Shown here: positions 1 through 9,300 of the stretch, in pieces
How the letters are laid out: the number at the start of each line of letters is the position of its first letter
Numbering within the stretch: the stretch's first letter is position 1
Source: Algoriphagus machipongonensis
GTDB lineage: Bacteria > Bacteroidota > Bacteroidia > Cytophagales > Cyclobacteriaceae
NCBI RefSeq assembly: GCF_000166275.1
Contig: NZ_CM001023.1
Coordinates: 496,001-560,000, forward strand
DNA: 64,000 bases
Direction of reading: 5' to 3'
Notes under the pieces: model-generated
Seen by the model: the letters and a program-made list of their open reading frames with translations, nothing else
The model's database searches: none
Told to the model about the DNA's origin: nothing
Made by a program: the position numbers and the translations under genes

Positions 1-1462
1 AGAAGTTATTTACAAAATTCAGCGGGTTCTGAATCTCATGGGCAATACCTGCGGTAAGCTCTCCAAGCGAAGCCATTTTCTCCGATTGGATCAATTGGGC
101 TTGGGTGGATTTGAGGTTTTCGAGTGATAGATTCAAGTCTTTCGTTCTTTCATTCACCTTGGCTTCAAGCAGAATGTTCTGATTGGCAAGAATTTCTCGT
201 TTTTCCTCAGTGATTCTGAGTGATTTTTCACTTTCCTCCCTTACTGCCTCCAGCGTCTCTTTGAACCGGACAGAGATATATGCCAAGTAAAATAACGGAG
301 GGCTTAAAATATGGAGTGATAGGAGCAGTTTGTCATACTCGTTGTAGAGATCGAGAGAATATTTGTGAAGAATGATTTGGACAATGATGGCTACAGTCGG
401 TACAACTACAGCCCCTACGATGGCCCATTTGGCTCCGGTAATTTCCTTGCGGTGTGCAAACAACGTTCTCCCGAAGTGCCAAAGCATGGCGACAAAGGCT
501 ATGGCAAAGGGTTGGGAAACTGAAAAAATATGTGCAGGGATATTTAAGATCAACAAGAGGGCAAGTAGTCCCCAGGAGTATTTTGAGATTTTTTGTGTAA
601 GCACCCATTCTAAGATGAAAAGACCGAAAAGGGTCATTACAGCCTGAAATGTAATAAATACCAGAAATCTCACCTTTTCTAAACTGTAAGAGATTTCAAA
701 GAAGGTATTCCCAAAAAACACCACGGATCCGATCAGCACCGCTGTGGTATACCATGCGACAATTCGAAAAATTGTCTGATCAGGATTGAGATAAACCAAA
801 AACCAATACAAAAAGAATAGCAAAAATGACACACCGATTGAAAGTGTAACGTAAATATGAGTTTGCTTGTAAGCCCTGGTAACCCAAGCGGAATATTCAG
901 GCCCAGTTAGGTTTATAAAAGTCTGGAGATTTTCGGGCTTTAACCTGATTTCCCGTTGTGTAAAAGTGGATTCATAATCCACAAAATGAATGGCAAGAAG
1001 ATATTCATGACCAACTTCTAGATCCACCGGAATAGGATATTTCAGGATGGGGTTGTAGGCCTTGTACGGAAGCTCTGTCTCACCGAAAGAGTGAATCAAT
1101 TTCCCGTCAAGGTACACATCCGTAGCAGCCCAGAGCTCCCTTGAAATGGCGAGAGGGATATTTTCAAAAGATTCATCTAATTGAAATTTAATTCTAAACC
1201 AGCCTTCATTACGGCCGGATGCATCCTCTAGCTCAGGGCTAAGTTGCGTTGGGTTGAAGTCTTTCCAATTTGAATCATCAAAATCAGGATCGGCCCAAGC
1301 AGGATTATTTCCTTGCTTGAACACCCACCCTTCCAGAGGAGCAAGAAAAATCCGTTGATGGGGATAAAACATTTCCTGAGAAATCTTGACCACTTCTGTT
1401 TGGGAAAAAGCAGAAGTGAAGTACACGAAAAAAAGGAAAAAGCAGGTCAGATTCTTTCTCAT
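1..1462 (-). CDS. 7TM-type membrane sensor histidine kinase, 3' part beyond window edge
   Basis: The reading frame runs open from the ATG at 1462 to the left edge (487 residues visible). A signal peptide ending near SAFSQ is followed by a periplasmic jelly-roll region (about 35-170; motif [10 protein letters not shown] is typical of carbohydrate-binding-like 7TMR-DISM extracellular folds). About seven hydrophobic segments follow (roughly 205-395), then a coiled coil and the HisKA motif with phospho-acceptor His475 in [13 protein letters not shown]. The ATPase domain lies outside the window. The start overlaps the stop of the upstream 1638-residue kinase gene as ATGA, so translation is probably coupled and this is the third gene of an operon. 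It is a bacterial two-component sensor of the 7TMR-DISM type; the ligand is unknown. The kinase core is of the same type as the four other large kinases in the window. Confidence 0.88.
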   Translation of the reverse strand, partial: MRKNLTCFFLFFVYFTSAFSQTEVVKISQEMFYPHQRIFLAPLEGWVFKQGNNPAWADPDFDDSNWKDFNPTQLSPELEDASGRNEGWFRIKFQLDESFENIPLAISRELWAATDVYLDGKLIHSFGETELPYKAYNPILKYPIPVDLEVGHEYLLAIHFVDYESTFTQREIRLKPENLQTFINLTGPEYSAWVTRAYKQTHIYVTLSIGVSFLLFFLYWFLVYLNPDQTIFRIVAWYTTAVLIGSVVFFGNTFFEISYSLEKVRFLVFITFQAVMTLFGLFILEWVLTQKISKYSWGLLALLLILNIPAHIFSVSQPFAIAFVAMLWHFGRTLFAHRKEITGAKWAIVGAVVVPTVAIIVQIILHKYSLDLYNEYDKLLLSLHILSPPLFYLAYISVRFKETLEAVREESEKSLRITEEKREILANQNILLEAKVNERTKDLNLSLENLKSTQAQLIQSEKMASLGELTAGIAHEIQNPLNFVNNF

Positions 1463-4400
1463 GTGGTGGAAGATAATGGAAGATATATAATAAATCTTGC
1501 GCCAGTTGCAAAAGCACTTTCAATTTCCAGAGCCCCCCCATGCGCCTTCACAATATCATAAGATAGTGATAATCCAAGACCCGTTCCTTGCCCTGTTGGC
1601 TTAGTCGTAAAGAAGGGCTGGAGGATTTTGTCTTTGATGGACTCGGGGATGCCCTTACCGTTGTCTTGGACTGAAAGCTCTACTCCTAAATCCCCTAAAG
1701 GGGACTTTGCTACCGTTGTTTTTACCGTCACTAGAGGCCTGTAAACTTCTCCCCCCTCAGAGCCTGTCCCGATGTTTCGGGAGGGTTGGGAGGAAGATTT
1801 GGCTTTTTCATCGACTGCATAAAAAGCATTGTTGACCAAGTTCAAAATTACTCGACCTATATCTGAAGCGACGACATTTACTTTTGGTAGATCAGGATCC
1901 AGCTCTAACTTGAAGTCTGAATTGAACGACTTATCCTTTGCTCGAAGGCCATGAAAGGAAAGCCGTACAAACTCATCCACTAAAGCATTCAAATCAGTAG
2001 GTGCTTTTTCACCTTTGTTTGCCCGGCTATGTTCCAACATACCTTTCACGATAGCATCAGCCCGCTTGCCATGAAGATTGATTTTAGCTAGGTTTTCTTT
2101 GAGGTCTTTCCCAATAAACTTGGCTTCTTCAATATCTCCTTTTTCCAATTCCTCATTCATCTCATCTACCAATTCTCCACTCACTTCTGAGAAGTTATTG
2201 ACGAAGTTCAATGGGTTCTGAATCTCATGGGCAATGCCAGCGGTAAGCTCTCCGAGGGAGGCCATCTTTTCGGACTGAATCAGTTGGGCTTGAGTGGATT
2301 TGAGTTCGGTAAGTGTATGTTCAATCTGGGATTTAGCATCTTCCAGTTGTTTGAAGTCCTCATATCTAGCATAAGCTACTGAGAAAGCATCTGCTAAATT
2401 CTGAACCAGATCAATTTGTGCAGGGGATAAGTCCTCAACGCTTCCTACATACAACATCCCTTGGGGAAATGGAATGAACTGAAGCGTCAGTGACTCTGGA
2501 GGCTCTTCTCCTCCTTGATAAGTTGTAGCATTTTTGATTTGCTGCTGAGCTAACATGGTTTTTGTGAAAGCAAGAAATTCCTCTCTATTCCAATGGGCTA
2601 TGTAAGGCTGTTGTTTTCTCCAGTGTTTTACTCCGTTGGAACTGATGTCATTGCTTTCAAAATCCAAGTGAAGAGCTGCTAAAGGACTGCCATCTGGAGT
2701 TGATAGATAGAATCGGACCTTTTCTTCTTTTTCATCCACAATCATCAATCCGCAGCGGAAAAAAGGAACACCTAAAGTCAGCAGTTCTCTCCAAATCAGC
2801 GGAGTAATTCTTTGGAGGTCTTCTGTATTTCTCATCGAGGCGATTTCTGCCCTGACACGATCCAGAGCGGATTGTCTGATAGCTTCTTTTTCTCGAATTT
2901 CAGCTTGTTTGATATCTTTGAAGCGGGTGAAAGACTGATCAAATACTTTCCCAAAGCGTTCTAGGATCGTAAACTTGTCATCTGATAAGGGTTCCAAACA
3001 AGAAATAAATAAAACCCCAAAGTCATTAAATGTATTGTACAAATAAAGCTTCTCTGGTTTCACCATAGCTGCTTTCACAATTTCTGGCAACCTTCCTAAT
3101 TCGGTTTTATTGAAAAGAATTTCAGTCCAATTTTCCTTATAATCTCCTTCAAGTATATAGAGATATTTGGTTCTTCTTTCCTCCCAAGCTTTCCAATATT
3201 CATCATAGACAGGATCGTTTTGATTGGCAATGAAAAAGCTTTCGGAGCCACTTTCTGCTTCGGGATTGGCAGCCCACCAACGGACGGATCTATTTTCAGG
3301 ATAATAAATCCAGATCACCGCACGCTCCATCTGAAGCTCCAGGTTTTTTAATTCCTCAAAAACTTTAGCCAGTATGATATTCAATTCGCTGGAATGCTGC
3401 ATTGCCATAGATCGGCTTCGCACCCTTTCTAAGGCTGCTTCGATCTGCGCTTCCCTTGCTTGATTTTCAGCTTTTTTCAGGTCAAGGAATCGGGTATAGG
3501 TCTGTTGAAAGACTTTATTCATCCGTTTAAGGATATTATTTTCTTCCTCAGAATACATGATTTTCTGGTAATTAAACATCGTGATCCCCGAGTGGATGCC
3601 AAGTGTAGTCGAACCAGTCATCCCTATTCCTTGTGCTATTAATTCTTTGCGATCTTCTGGAACATCTATTCCCTGGGCATTAGGATAAAAATGGTCAAAG
3701 TAAACTTTCTTTGATTTTTTGTCTTCGTCAAAAGTGAAGAACTCAATGCCATTTTCTCTCGCATCTTTGTTCAGCTGGTGAATAGGATGATCGAAGTAGG
3801 GGAGTCTTACTAGCTTGGGATAGATCGCTGTACTCGCTCCAATCCAAAGATTAAATGCCTGATTATTTTCGTCAAAAATATCAATATAGCAAGTATCAAC
3901 GACCAAGTTTAAATGCTCGAATTGCTTGAACAGTACTAGGATGACCTCTGATAGTTCACTGGTCTTATGCATGGCCATGGAGCGCGATCTGATTCTTTCC
4001 AATGCCGCTTCGATCTGCGCTTCCCTAGCTTGTTGTTCGGCTTTTTTCAGGTCGAGGAAGCGTAAATAGGACAATTTGAAAGTTGAAACTAATCGCTGAA
4101 TTACGGATCGGTATTCTTCGGATAGAGGTTTTAGAGAGGAGAAAAGAATGCTTGAATATTCATGGAATTGGTAGGAGTGAAAGAAAACCTTTTCCAGGTT
4201 AGCTGAACGTAGGCGCTCTGCCCGCTTTTTGCTGAATATTTTATCTATCCAGTTAATCCATAATTCCAGCCGTTCCCCCTCTGCTGTAAGGGTGAATATC
4301 TTTTTGCCGGATTTCATTAGCTTAACTGATTCATCGGCCATCCAGAATTCGTTAATTTCAAATTCTTTGGAAATAATAAGTTCACGATTTTGGCTTTCCG

Positions 4401-6375
4401 TTGTATTGTCTGCAAAATAGGTAATACAGGTATTGGTTTCTGTATTTATTTCGCTTAGAGCAACACCTAATACGGGGATGGCTAATTCTTCTATCTGGGT
4501 TAAAAATGTTAGGGCAACCTGAGGTAATTCTTCGCTTTTGTGCATAGCCATGGAAGCCGAACGAATGCGTTCCAAAGCTGCTTCTATCTGCGCCTCATGC
4601 GCCTGTGCCTCTGCTTTTAAGAGGTCTAGAAATCTGGTATAGGTTTGCTCAAAGACATTAGTAAAACGTTGGAGTAGGACCTTAGCGTCTTCAGGCAAAG
4701 GTTTGGGAGTTGACACTAATAACATCCCGTGGCTATAGCAGCAAGCAAAATGAACGCGCCTATCTCTCTGAAATTTTTTGTCAAAGGGTAAGCCGAGTTC
4801 TTTCTGCAAATAAGAAATCCATTCTTTTAATTCCTGACCACTTAGGTCTATTTCTATAGATTTCTTTCCAGCTTTCCATCCGGAAAAAACTTTTGAAATG
4901 GTAGTGGGCTCATCAATAGTTCCTTTAAAAAGATGGTCTATTTGTTTACCTCCTTGTTCGGTGGACCACCACTCAATATTCCTTTCCTCTTCCCGCACTA
5001 TTCCAATGTTCAGCCGCTCGGGTGTAGCTCCTAATGCTTCAAATTGGTCAAAAAGAACTGCTGCAACTTCTCCTAGTTCCTCACTTTTATGCATCGCCAT
5101 AGTCCGGGCTCTTACTCTTTCTAAAGCCGCTTCAATCTGGGCTTCTCTTGCCTGAGCTTCCGCTCTTTGTAAATCGAGGTAGCGGGTATAGGTTTGATTA
5201 AATAGCGCCGAGAACTTTTGAAAAATTTGCAATTGCTCTTCTGGCAAAGGAGCATCTGTAAAAGAAAAGAGAATGCCGTGATTGAACACAAAATCATAAT
5301 GATACACCCTTTCCGTCAAGTGTTTCTTATGGACTTGTGCGTGATAATTAGGAGAAGAATTGATCGCGGTAAAATATCTTTCGACATCATCTCCCTCCAG
5401 AATGTATTGATGGAATGGAGTTTTAGATTTCCACGATTTTCTGGCTTCCACTAACAAGGGATGTAAGGTCATATCCAGTATTCCAATGTCTATTTTGAAC
5501 TCATCCTTCTGGTTTCTGGAAGCTGTCCAAACCTCCATGTTTTCGTTTTCCTGGTTGAAAATGCCAATCCCGGTTCTGGCATTTTTGCTCAATCCAAGAG
5601 CGGTAAGTTCATCAAACATCCTAACAATACATTTTCCAACATCTTCACTGGTATGCATGGCCATCGTGAGTGATCTGACTCGTTCCAATGCAGCTTCTAT
5701 CTGGGCTTCCCGGGCCTGAGCTTCTGCTTTTTTGAGGTCAAGAAAGCGGGTATAGGTAAATTCGAATGCTTTGGCAAAACGGGAAAGAATTTCAATGGCT
5801 TCCTTTTTCAAAGGCTCAAAACTCATGATGCCAAGGAATCCTTGCAAAAAACCTGCATCAGTCATCACAATTTGATCAGGCGGAGATTTAAATAGTTTTT
5901 GATAATCTTCATCTTTAGCCACGTGGGGCAGTGTAGCTAGGAATGCCATATAATTGGCTAAATCTTCCTCCTGATAAATACGGATATTAATTGTTCCTCT
6001 GTCTTTCTTCCATTTCGAGTAAAATGCTTTTAATTGAGCTGATTGGTTCAATGGTGTAAAATGGCTTCCCGACATGACCCGTCCGTCTGCGTGAGTCATC
6101 CAGACTTTAACAGTATCTGTATTTGTATCAACATGACTGAAATAGGTTCTTGCTTCCTTTGGTAATAATTCTAAAAAATCAAACTGCTGAAAAAAGACTG
6201 ATACTGTCTCATTCAGTTCAGCACTGTCTTTCATCACCAGTGTTCGGTTTCTTACTCTTTCCAAAGCTGCCTCAATCTCCAGTTCTCGATTCTTGGATTC
6301 CAATTCTGCCTCTTGCTCTTCCAAGGTGCGGTGTAATTGTTCAATTTCAGCTTTTAATCGGTCCTCGCCTTTCAT
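1459..6375 (-). CDS. Giant soluble histidine kinase with seven tandem GAF-like modules
   Basis: The 1638-residue protein has no signal peptide or membrane segment and is probably cytoplasmic. Seven modules of about 188 residues follow each other, each opening with a charged helix of consensus [19 protein letters not shown] (starting near residues 38, 225, 416, 600, 790, 978 and 1168). Each closes with a helix like [15 protein letters not shown] that runs into the next linker. The fold between looks GAF-like (inference from length, helix-sheet layout and position before a kinase). The C-terminus is a HisKA/HATPase kinase with His1383, N-box [19 protein letters not shown] and GTGLGLSL boxes. 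No receiver or output domain is attached. It starts 3 bases after the stop of the 1964-residue kinase and overlaps the next kinase by 4 bases. The HATPase domain carries two palindromic-repeat sequences translated in frame (see repeat entries). Ligands are unknown. Confidence 0.9.
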   Translation of the reverse strand: MKGEDRLKAEIEQLHRTLEEQEAELESKNRELEIEAALERVRNRTLVMKDSAELNETVSVFFQQFDFLELLPKEARTYFSHVDTNTDTVKVWMTHADGRVMSGSHFTPLNQSAQLKAFYSKWKKDRGTINIRIYQEEDLANYMAFLATLPHVAKDEDYQKLFKSPPDQIVMTDAGFLQGFLGIMSFEPLKKEAIEILSRFAKAFEFTYTRFLDLKKAEAQAREAQIEAALERVRSLTMAMHTSEDVGKCIVRMFDELTALGLSKNARTGIGIFNQENENMEVWTASRNQKDEFKIDIGILDMTLHPLLVEARKSWKSKTPFHQYILEGDDVERYFTAINSSPNYHAQVHKKHLTERVYHYDFVFNHGILFSFTDAPLPEEQLQIFQKFSALFNQTYTRYLDLQRAEAQAREAQIEAALERVRARTMAMHKSEELGEVAAVLFDQFEALGATPERLNIGIVREEERNIEWWSTEQGGKQIDHLFKGTIDEPTTISKVFSGWKAGKKSIEIDLSGQELKEWISYLQKELGLPFDKKFQRDRRVHFACCYSHGMLLVSTPKPLPEDAKVLLQRFTNVFEQTYTRFLDLLKAEAQAHEAQIEAALERIRSASMAMHKSEELPQVALTFLTQIEELAIPVLGVALSEINTETNTCITYFADNTTESQNRELIISKEFEINEFWMADESVKLMKSGKKIFTLTAEGERLELWINWIDKIFSKKRAERLRSANLEKVFFHSYQFHEYSSILFSSLKPLSEEYRSVIQRLVSTFKLSYLRFLDLKKAEQQAREAQIEAALERIRSRSMAMHKTSELSEVILVLFKQFEHLNLVVDTCYIDIFDENNQAFNLWIGASTAIYPKLVRLPYFDHPIHQLNKDARENGIEFFTFDEDKKSKKVYFDHFYPNAQGIDVPEDRKELIAQGIGMTGSTTLGIHSGITMFNYQKIMYSEEENNILKRMNKVFQQTYTRFLDLKKAENQAREAQIEAALERVRSRSMAMQHSSELNIILAKVFEELKNLELQMERAVIWIYYPENRSVRWWAANPEAESGSESFFIANQNDPVYDEYWKAWEERRTKYLYILEGDYKENWTEILFNKTELGRLPEIVKAAMVKPEKLYLYNTFNDFGVLFISCLEPLSDDKFTILERFGKVFDQSFTRFKDIKQAEIREKEAIRQSALDRVRAEIASMRNTEDLQRITPLIWRELLTLGVPFFRCGLMIVDEKEEKVRFYLSTPDGSPLAALHLDFESNDISSNGVKHWRKQQPYIAHWNREEFLAFTKTMLAQQQIKNATTYQGGEEPPESLTLQFIPFPQGMLYVGSVEDLSPAQIDLVQNLADAFSVAYARYEDFKQLEDAKSQIEHTLTELKSTQAQLIQSEKMASLGELTAGIAHEIQNPLNFVNNFSEVSGELVDEMNEELEKGDIEEAKFIGKDLKENLAKINLHGKRADAIVKGMLEHSRANKGEKAPTDLNALVDEFVRLSFHGLRAKDKSFNSDFKLELDPDLPKVNVVASDIGRVILNLVNNAFYAVDEKAKSSSQPSRNIGTGSEGGEVYRPLVTVKTTVAKSPLGDLGVELSVQDNGKGIPESIKDKILQPFFTTKPTGQGTGLGLSLSYDIVKAHGGALEIESAFATGARFIIYLPLSSTT
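1689..1706. repeat. Palindromic repeat embedded in kinase coding sequence (type 1)
   Basis: The core TCCCCTAAAGGGGA (1691-1704) forms a 6-bp stem. From the minus strand it reads AAGTCCCCTTTAGGGGATTT, a type of dispersed repeat I recognise from intergenic regions of Bacteroidota. Here it is translated as AKSPLGDLG, just before the DNGKGIP box of the HATPase domain. The family assignment is from memory and was not searched. Confidence 0.5.
1750..1797. repeat. Palindromic repeat embedded in kinase coding sequence (type 2)
   Basis: TCCCGA-TGTT-TCGGGA (1767-1782) is a 6-bp hairpin set between a C-rich and a G-rich flank. This resembles dispersed intergenic palindromes of Bacteroidota. It is translated in frame as a Ser/Gly/Pro-rich segment ([15 protein letters not shown]) between the N-box and G1-box of the kinase. 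The other kinases in the window have an unrelated sequence of similar length here. Confidence 0.5.
2340..6300 (-). repeat. Array of seven GAF-like coding modules
   Basis: Seven protein-level repeats with a period near 565-575 bases. The linker-helix DNA is recognisable in each copy (for example around 5690-5735, 5105-5165, 4565-4620, 3995-4050, 3430-3480) but varies at synonymous positions. The module interiors are much more divergent than the linkers, so conservation is at protein level and the array is old. Confidence 0.8.
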
Positions 6376-6378
6376 CGC

Positions 6379-9300
6379 TTATTTTGGGTCAAAGGGTAAT
6401 ACAATCGTCATTTTACTTCCTTCATTTATTTCACTAGTAACCAATAAATTCCCACCATGCGCTTTGATGATGTCATGGGTAATGGAGAGACCTAGTCCAG
6501 TGCCTTCTGTTCCTTTTTTGGTGGTGAAAAATGGCTGTAGAATCTTTCCTATAATTTCTTCCGGAATCCCGGGGCCATTGTCTATAAACTCGAGCAATAC
6601 CTTGCCATTAGAGCGATAAGTATTCACTGTCAATTTGGCTTCGTAATTTCCGCTTCCCAGCACATTCATTTTATCCCGCATGGCGTCAAAGGCATTGTTG
6701 CAGAGATTTAAAATCACTCTGGAAAAATCCTCCGAGATAATTTTCAGCTCACCAACTTCCTCTTTCAGCTGCAGGTCAATGGTTACATTGATAGGGTTTT
6801 TGCCTGCTCTCATACCATGAAAAGCAAGGTTGACAAATTCTTTGATGATGGGATTGATGGCTTTGGATTCCATCTTGTTATTGGAAGCCCGACTGTGTTG
6901 CAGCATGGACTTTACGATTCCGTCAGCTCGGGTACCATGTTCATGTACTTTTGCCAGATTACTTTTTACATCCTCGAGAATAGCAATGATTTCTTCCTTA
7001 CTGTCTGAATCTTGTATATTTTTCAACTCATCAAAAACTTCATCAACCAATTCACGACTTAGATCGGAGAAATTATTTACAAAATTCAGCGGGTTTTTGA
7101 TCTCGTGAGCAATTCCTGCAGTAAGTTGACCTAGACTGGCAAGTTTTTCCTGCTGTACTAATTGTTCCTGAGCAGCTTTTAGTTCTTTTAGCGCTTTTTC
7201 GGCCCGGGCTTTGGCTTTCTTGAGTTTCTTTAAATCTTCTCTGGCTTGGGAGAGATCCCTAAACCGTGAATAAGCTAAAGAGAAAACCGATGAAGCGCGA
7301 GCAAGGAGATCCCAGCTTTCGGAGGAAATCTCTCCCGGGGTTGCAGCTCCAATCGCCCCATTAGAAAATTTGGTCAAATGATAGGTTCGTTCAGGTATTT
7401 TTTTGCCGTAATAGCCATTGAGTTTGGGAGATTGCTTTGCACAGTAATTGATCCACTCTATTCTATTTTCTCCCTTCATTACGATGGAGGTTTTCTTCTC
7501 TTCGCTCTGATAGAAGTCCAGCATTTTTCTACCCACCCAGGTATCTTGATAGTTTAGATTAAAATGGTCTGCTAAATAGGTCTTGGTTCCTTCGCGGATG
7601 TCTTTGATGGAATACCAACATTCGGCTAATCCTGTAGTGTTTTTATTGATGTAAATCGAGCTAGTTTCCAGCTCTTCTACTCCTACTAAACCCATTTCCT
7701 CACGCATGACTTGCGCTACTTCAATGAGTTCCTCCGGTTCTTGCATAGCCAAAGCCCTAGCTCTTACCCGCTCCAATGCAAGTTCAATTTTTGCTTTTCT
7801 GTTTTGCTTTTCAGCAGTAAGCAAGTCTTCAAATCGTCGATATGCCAAGTCAAAAACCCCAGCAAATCGTATCAGCGTGTCGGTAGACTCTTGTGGAGGA
7901 TTTGGCACTTGTCCGGGCAAACTGAAACCGATCTCACCATGAGTGGTACGTGCGATGACAAAAGTCAGACCTCCAATGGCCAAAATGTCCTCTTTAGATG
8001 GCGCATGAGGGTCGGCCTGTTCATACTTGCCATAGGTATTCATTTTGTCAATGTAGTCCCAAGCTTCAGGTCCATTTAAATCCAAGGAAATGATGGGTGA
8101 ATCACTCTTTTCCCATTCGGCAAGTCTTGATATCTCATCGTGTACAAACTTGGGTACAGTGATGATCATGCCTACTTTTTCTCCATCTTCTGAGGTCATG
8201 GACATCTGGTAGTTTTCCGGTGTCCATTTCATATGCCAGAAATAGTCGGCCTCGTGTCCCAAAGAAATAAATTCCTTTCGCATAGAAACCACGATATCAA
8301 AAAGTTCGTCAGACTGTCTCATGGCCGTGACCAGAGCACGAATTCTTTCTAATGAGAGCTCAATCTGCGCTTCTCTTGCTTGAGCTTCCGCTTTTTGAAG
8401 GTCCAGGAATCGAGTGTAGGCTTGTTCGAAGACCCTTCCGAATCTTTCAAGGATAGTTAAATCATCCTCCGAGATATATTCTTCGCTTACGGTTTGTAGA
8501 CCACTGAATTTGAAAAAGGTAAATCCTGCTACATAGCGTTTAAGAGCCTTATTTGCATCTTGGACATGTTTTGGAAAGCGTCGAAATTCAGTTTCTGAGT
8601 AGAGGTATTCGTCATAGATTTTTTTCTCCTCTCCTTCGATAGTATAGATAAATCGCTTCTTCTGACTCTTCCAAGCATCCCACATCGCATGATGAAAAGG
8701 ATAATCTTCAAACTTCATGTAATAGGATTCCGGGTCTTTTCCTGTTTCTGGATTTGCAGCCCAGACGGTATTACTCATGTCTTGCTCATCGATGAGGTTG
8801 ATGATACAAAAGGTAAGGGTAAATTCAAGCTTGGTGAATTCCTGAAGGAGCGTTTCAACGACCGTAGATAATTCCGAAGATTGGTGCATGGCCAAACTTC
8901 TTGATCTAATCCGCTCCAGTGCTGCCTCAATTTTTGCTTCTTTTGCTTGTTCCTCTGCTTTTTTCAGATCTAGGTATCGACGATAGGTCTGAGCGAATTG
9001 AGAACTAAAACGATGGATGATTTGGATTAAATCTTCAGAGAATTCGATGGGGCTAAAGGCATAAAAAAATCCATGCTCGAAGACAAAACCGTAGTGAAAT
9101 TCTCTTTCTGGCAGTTTCTCTAAAGCTATTTGGATTTTGTAATCTGGAGCTTGATTCAGCATTTTGTAATAATTGAGCAAATCCTCACCCTCCAATACAT
9201 ACCTATGGAGCGATTCTTGTGCCTTCCAAGCCTTACGGGCACTTTTCAGCAGAGGATGCCATGACATTTCCAAGTGCCCAATATGCAGTTTGAATTCCCC

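Noticed and set aside
333..608. 91-residue open frames on both strands inside the left-edge kinase
   Set aside because: The continuous frame from 1462 to the window edge encodes a well-formed 7TM kinase; these are shadows in other frames.
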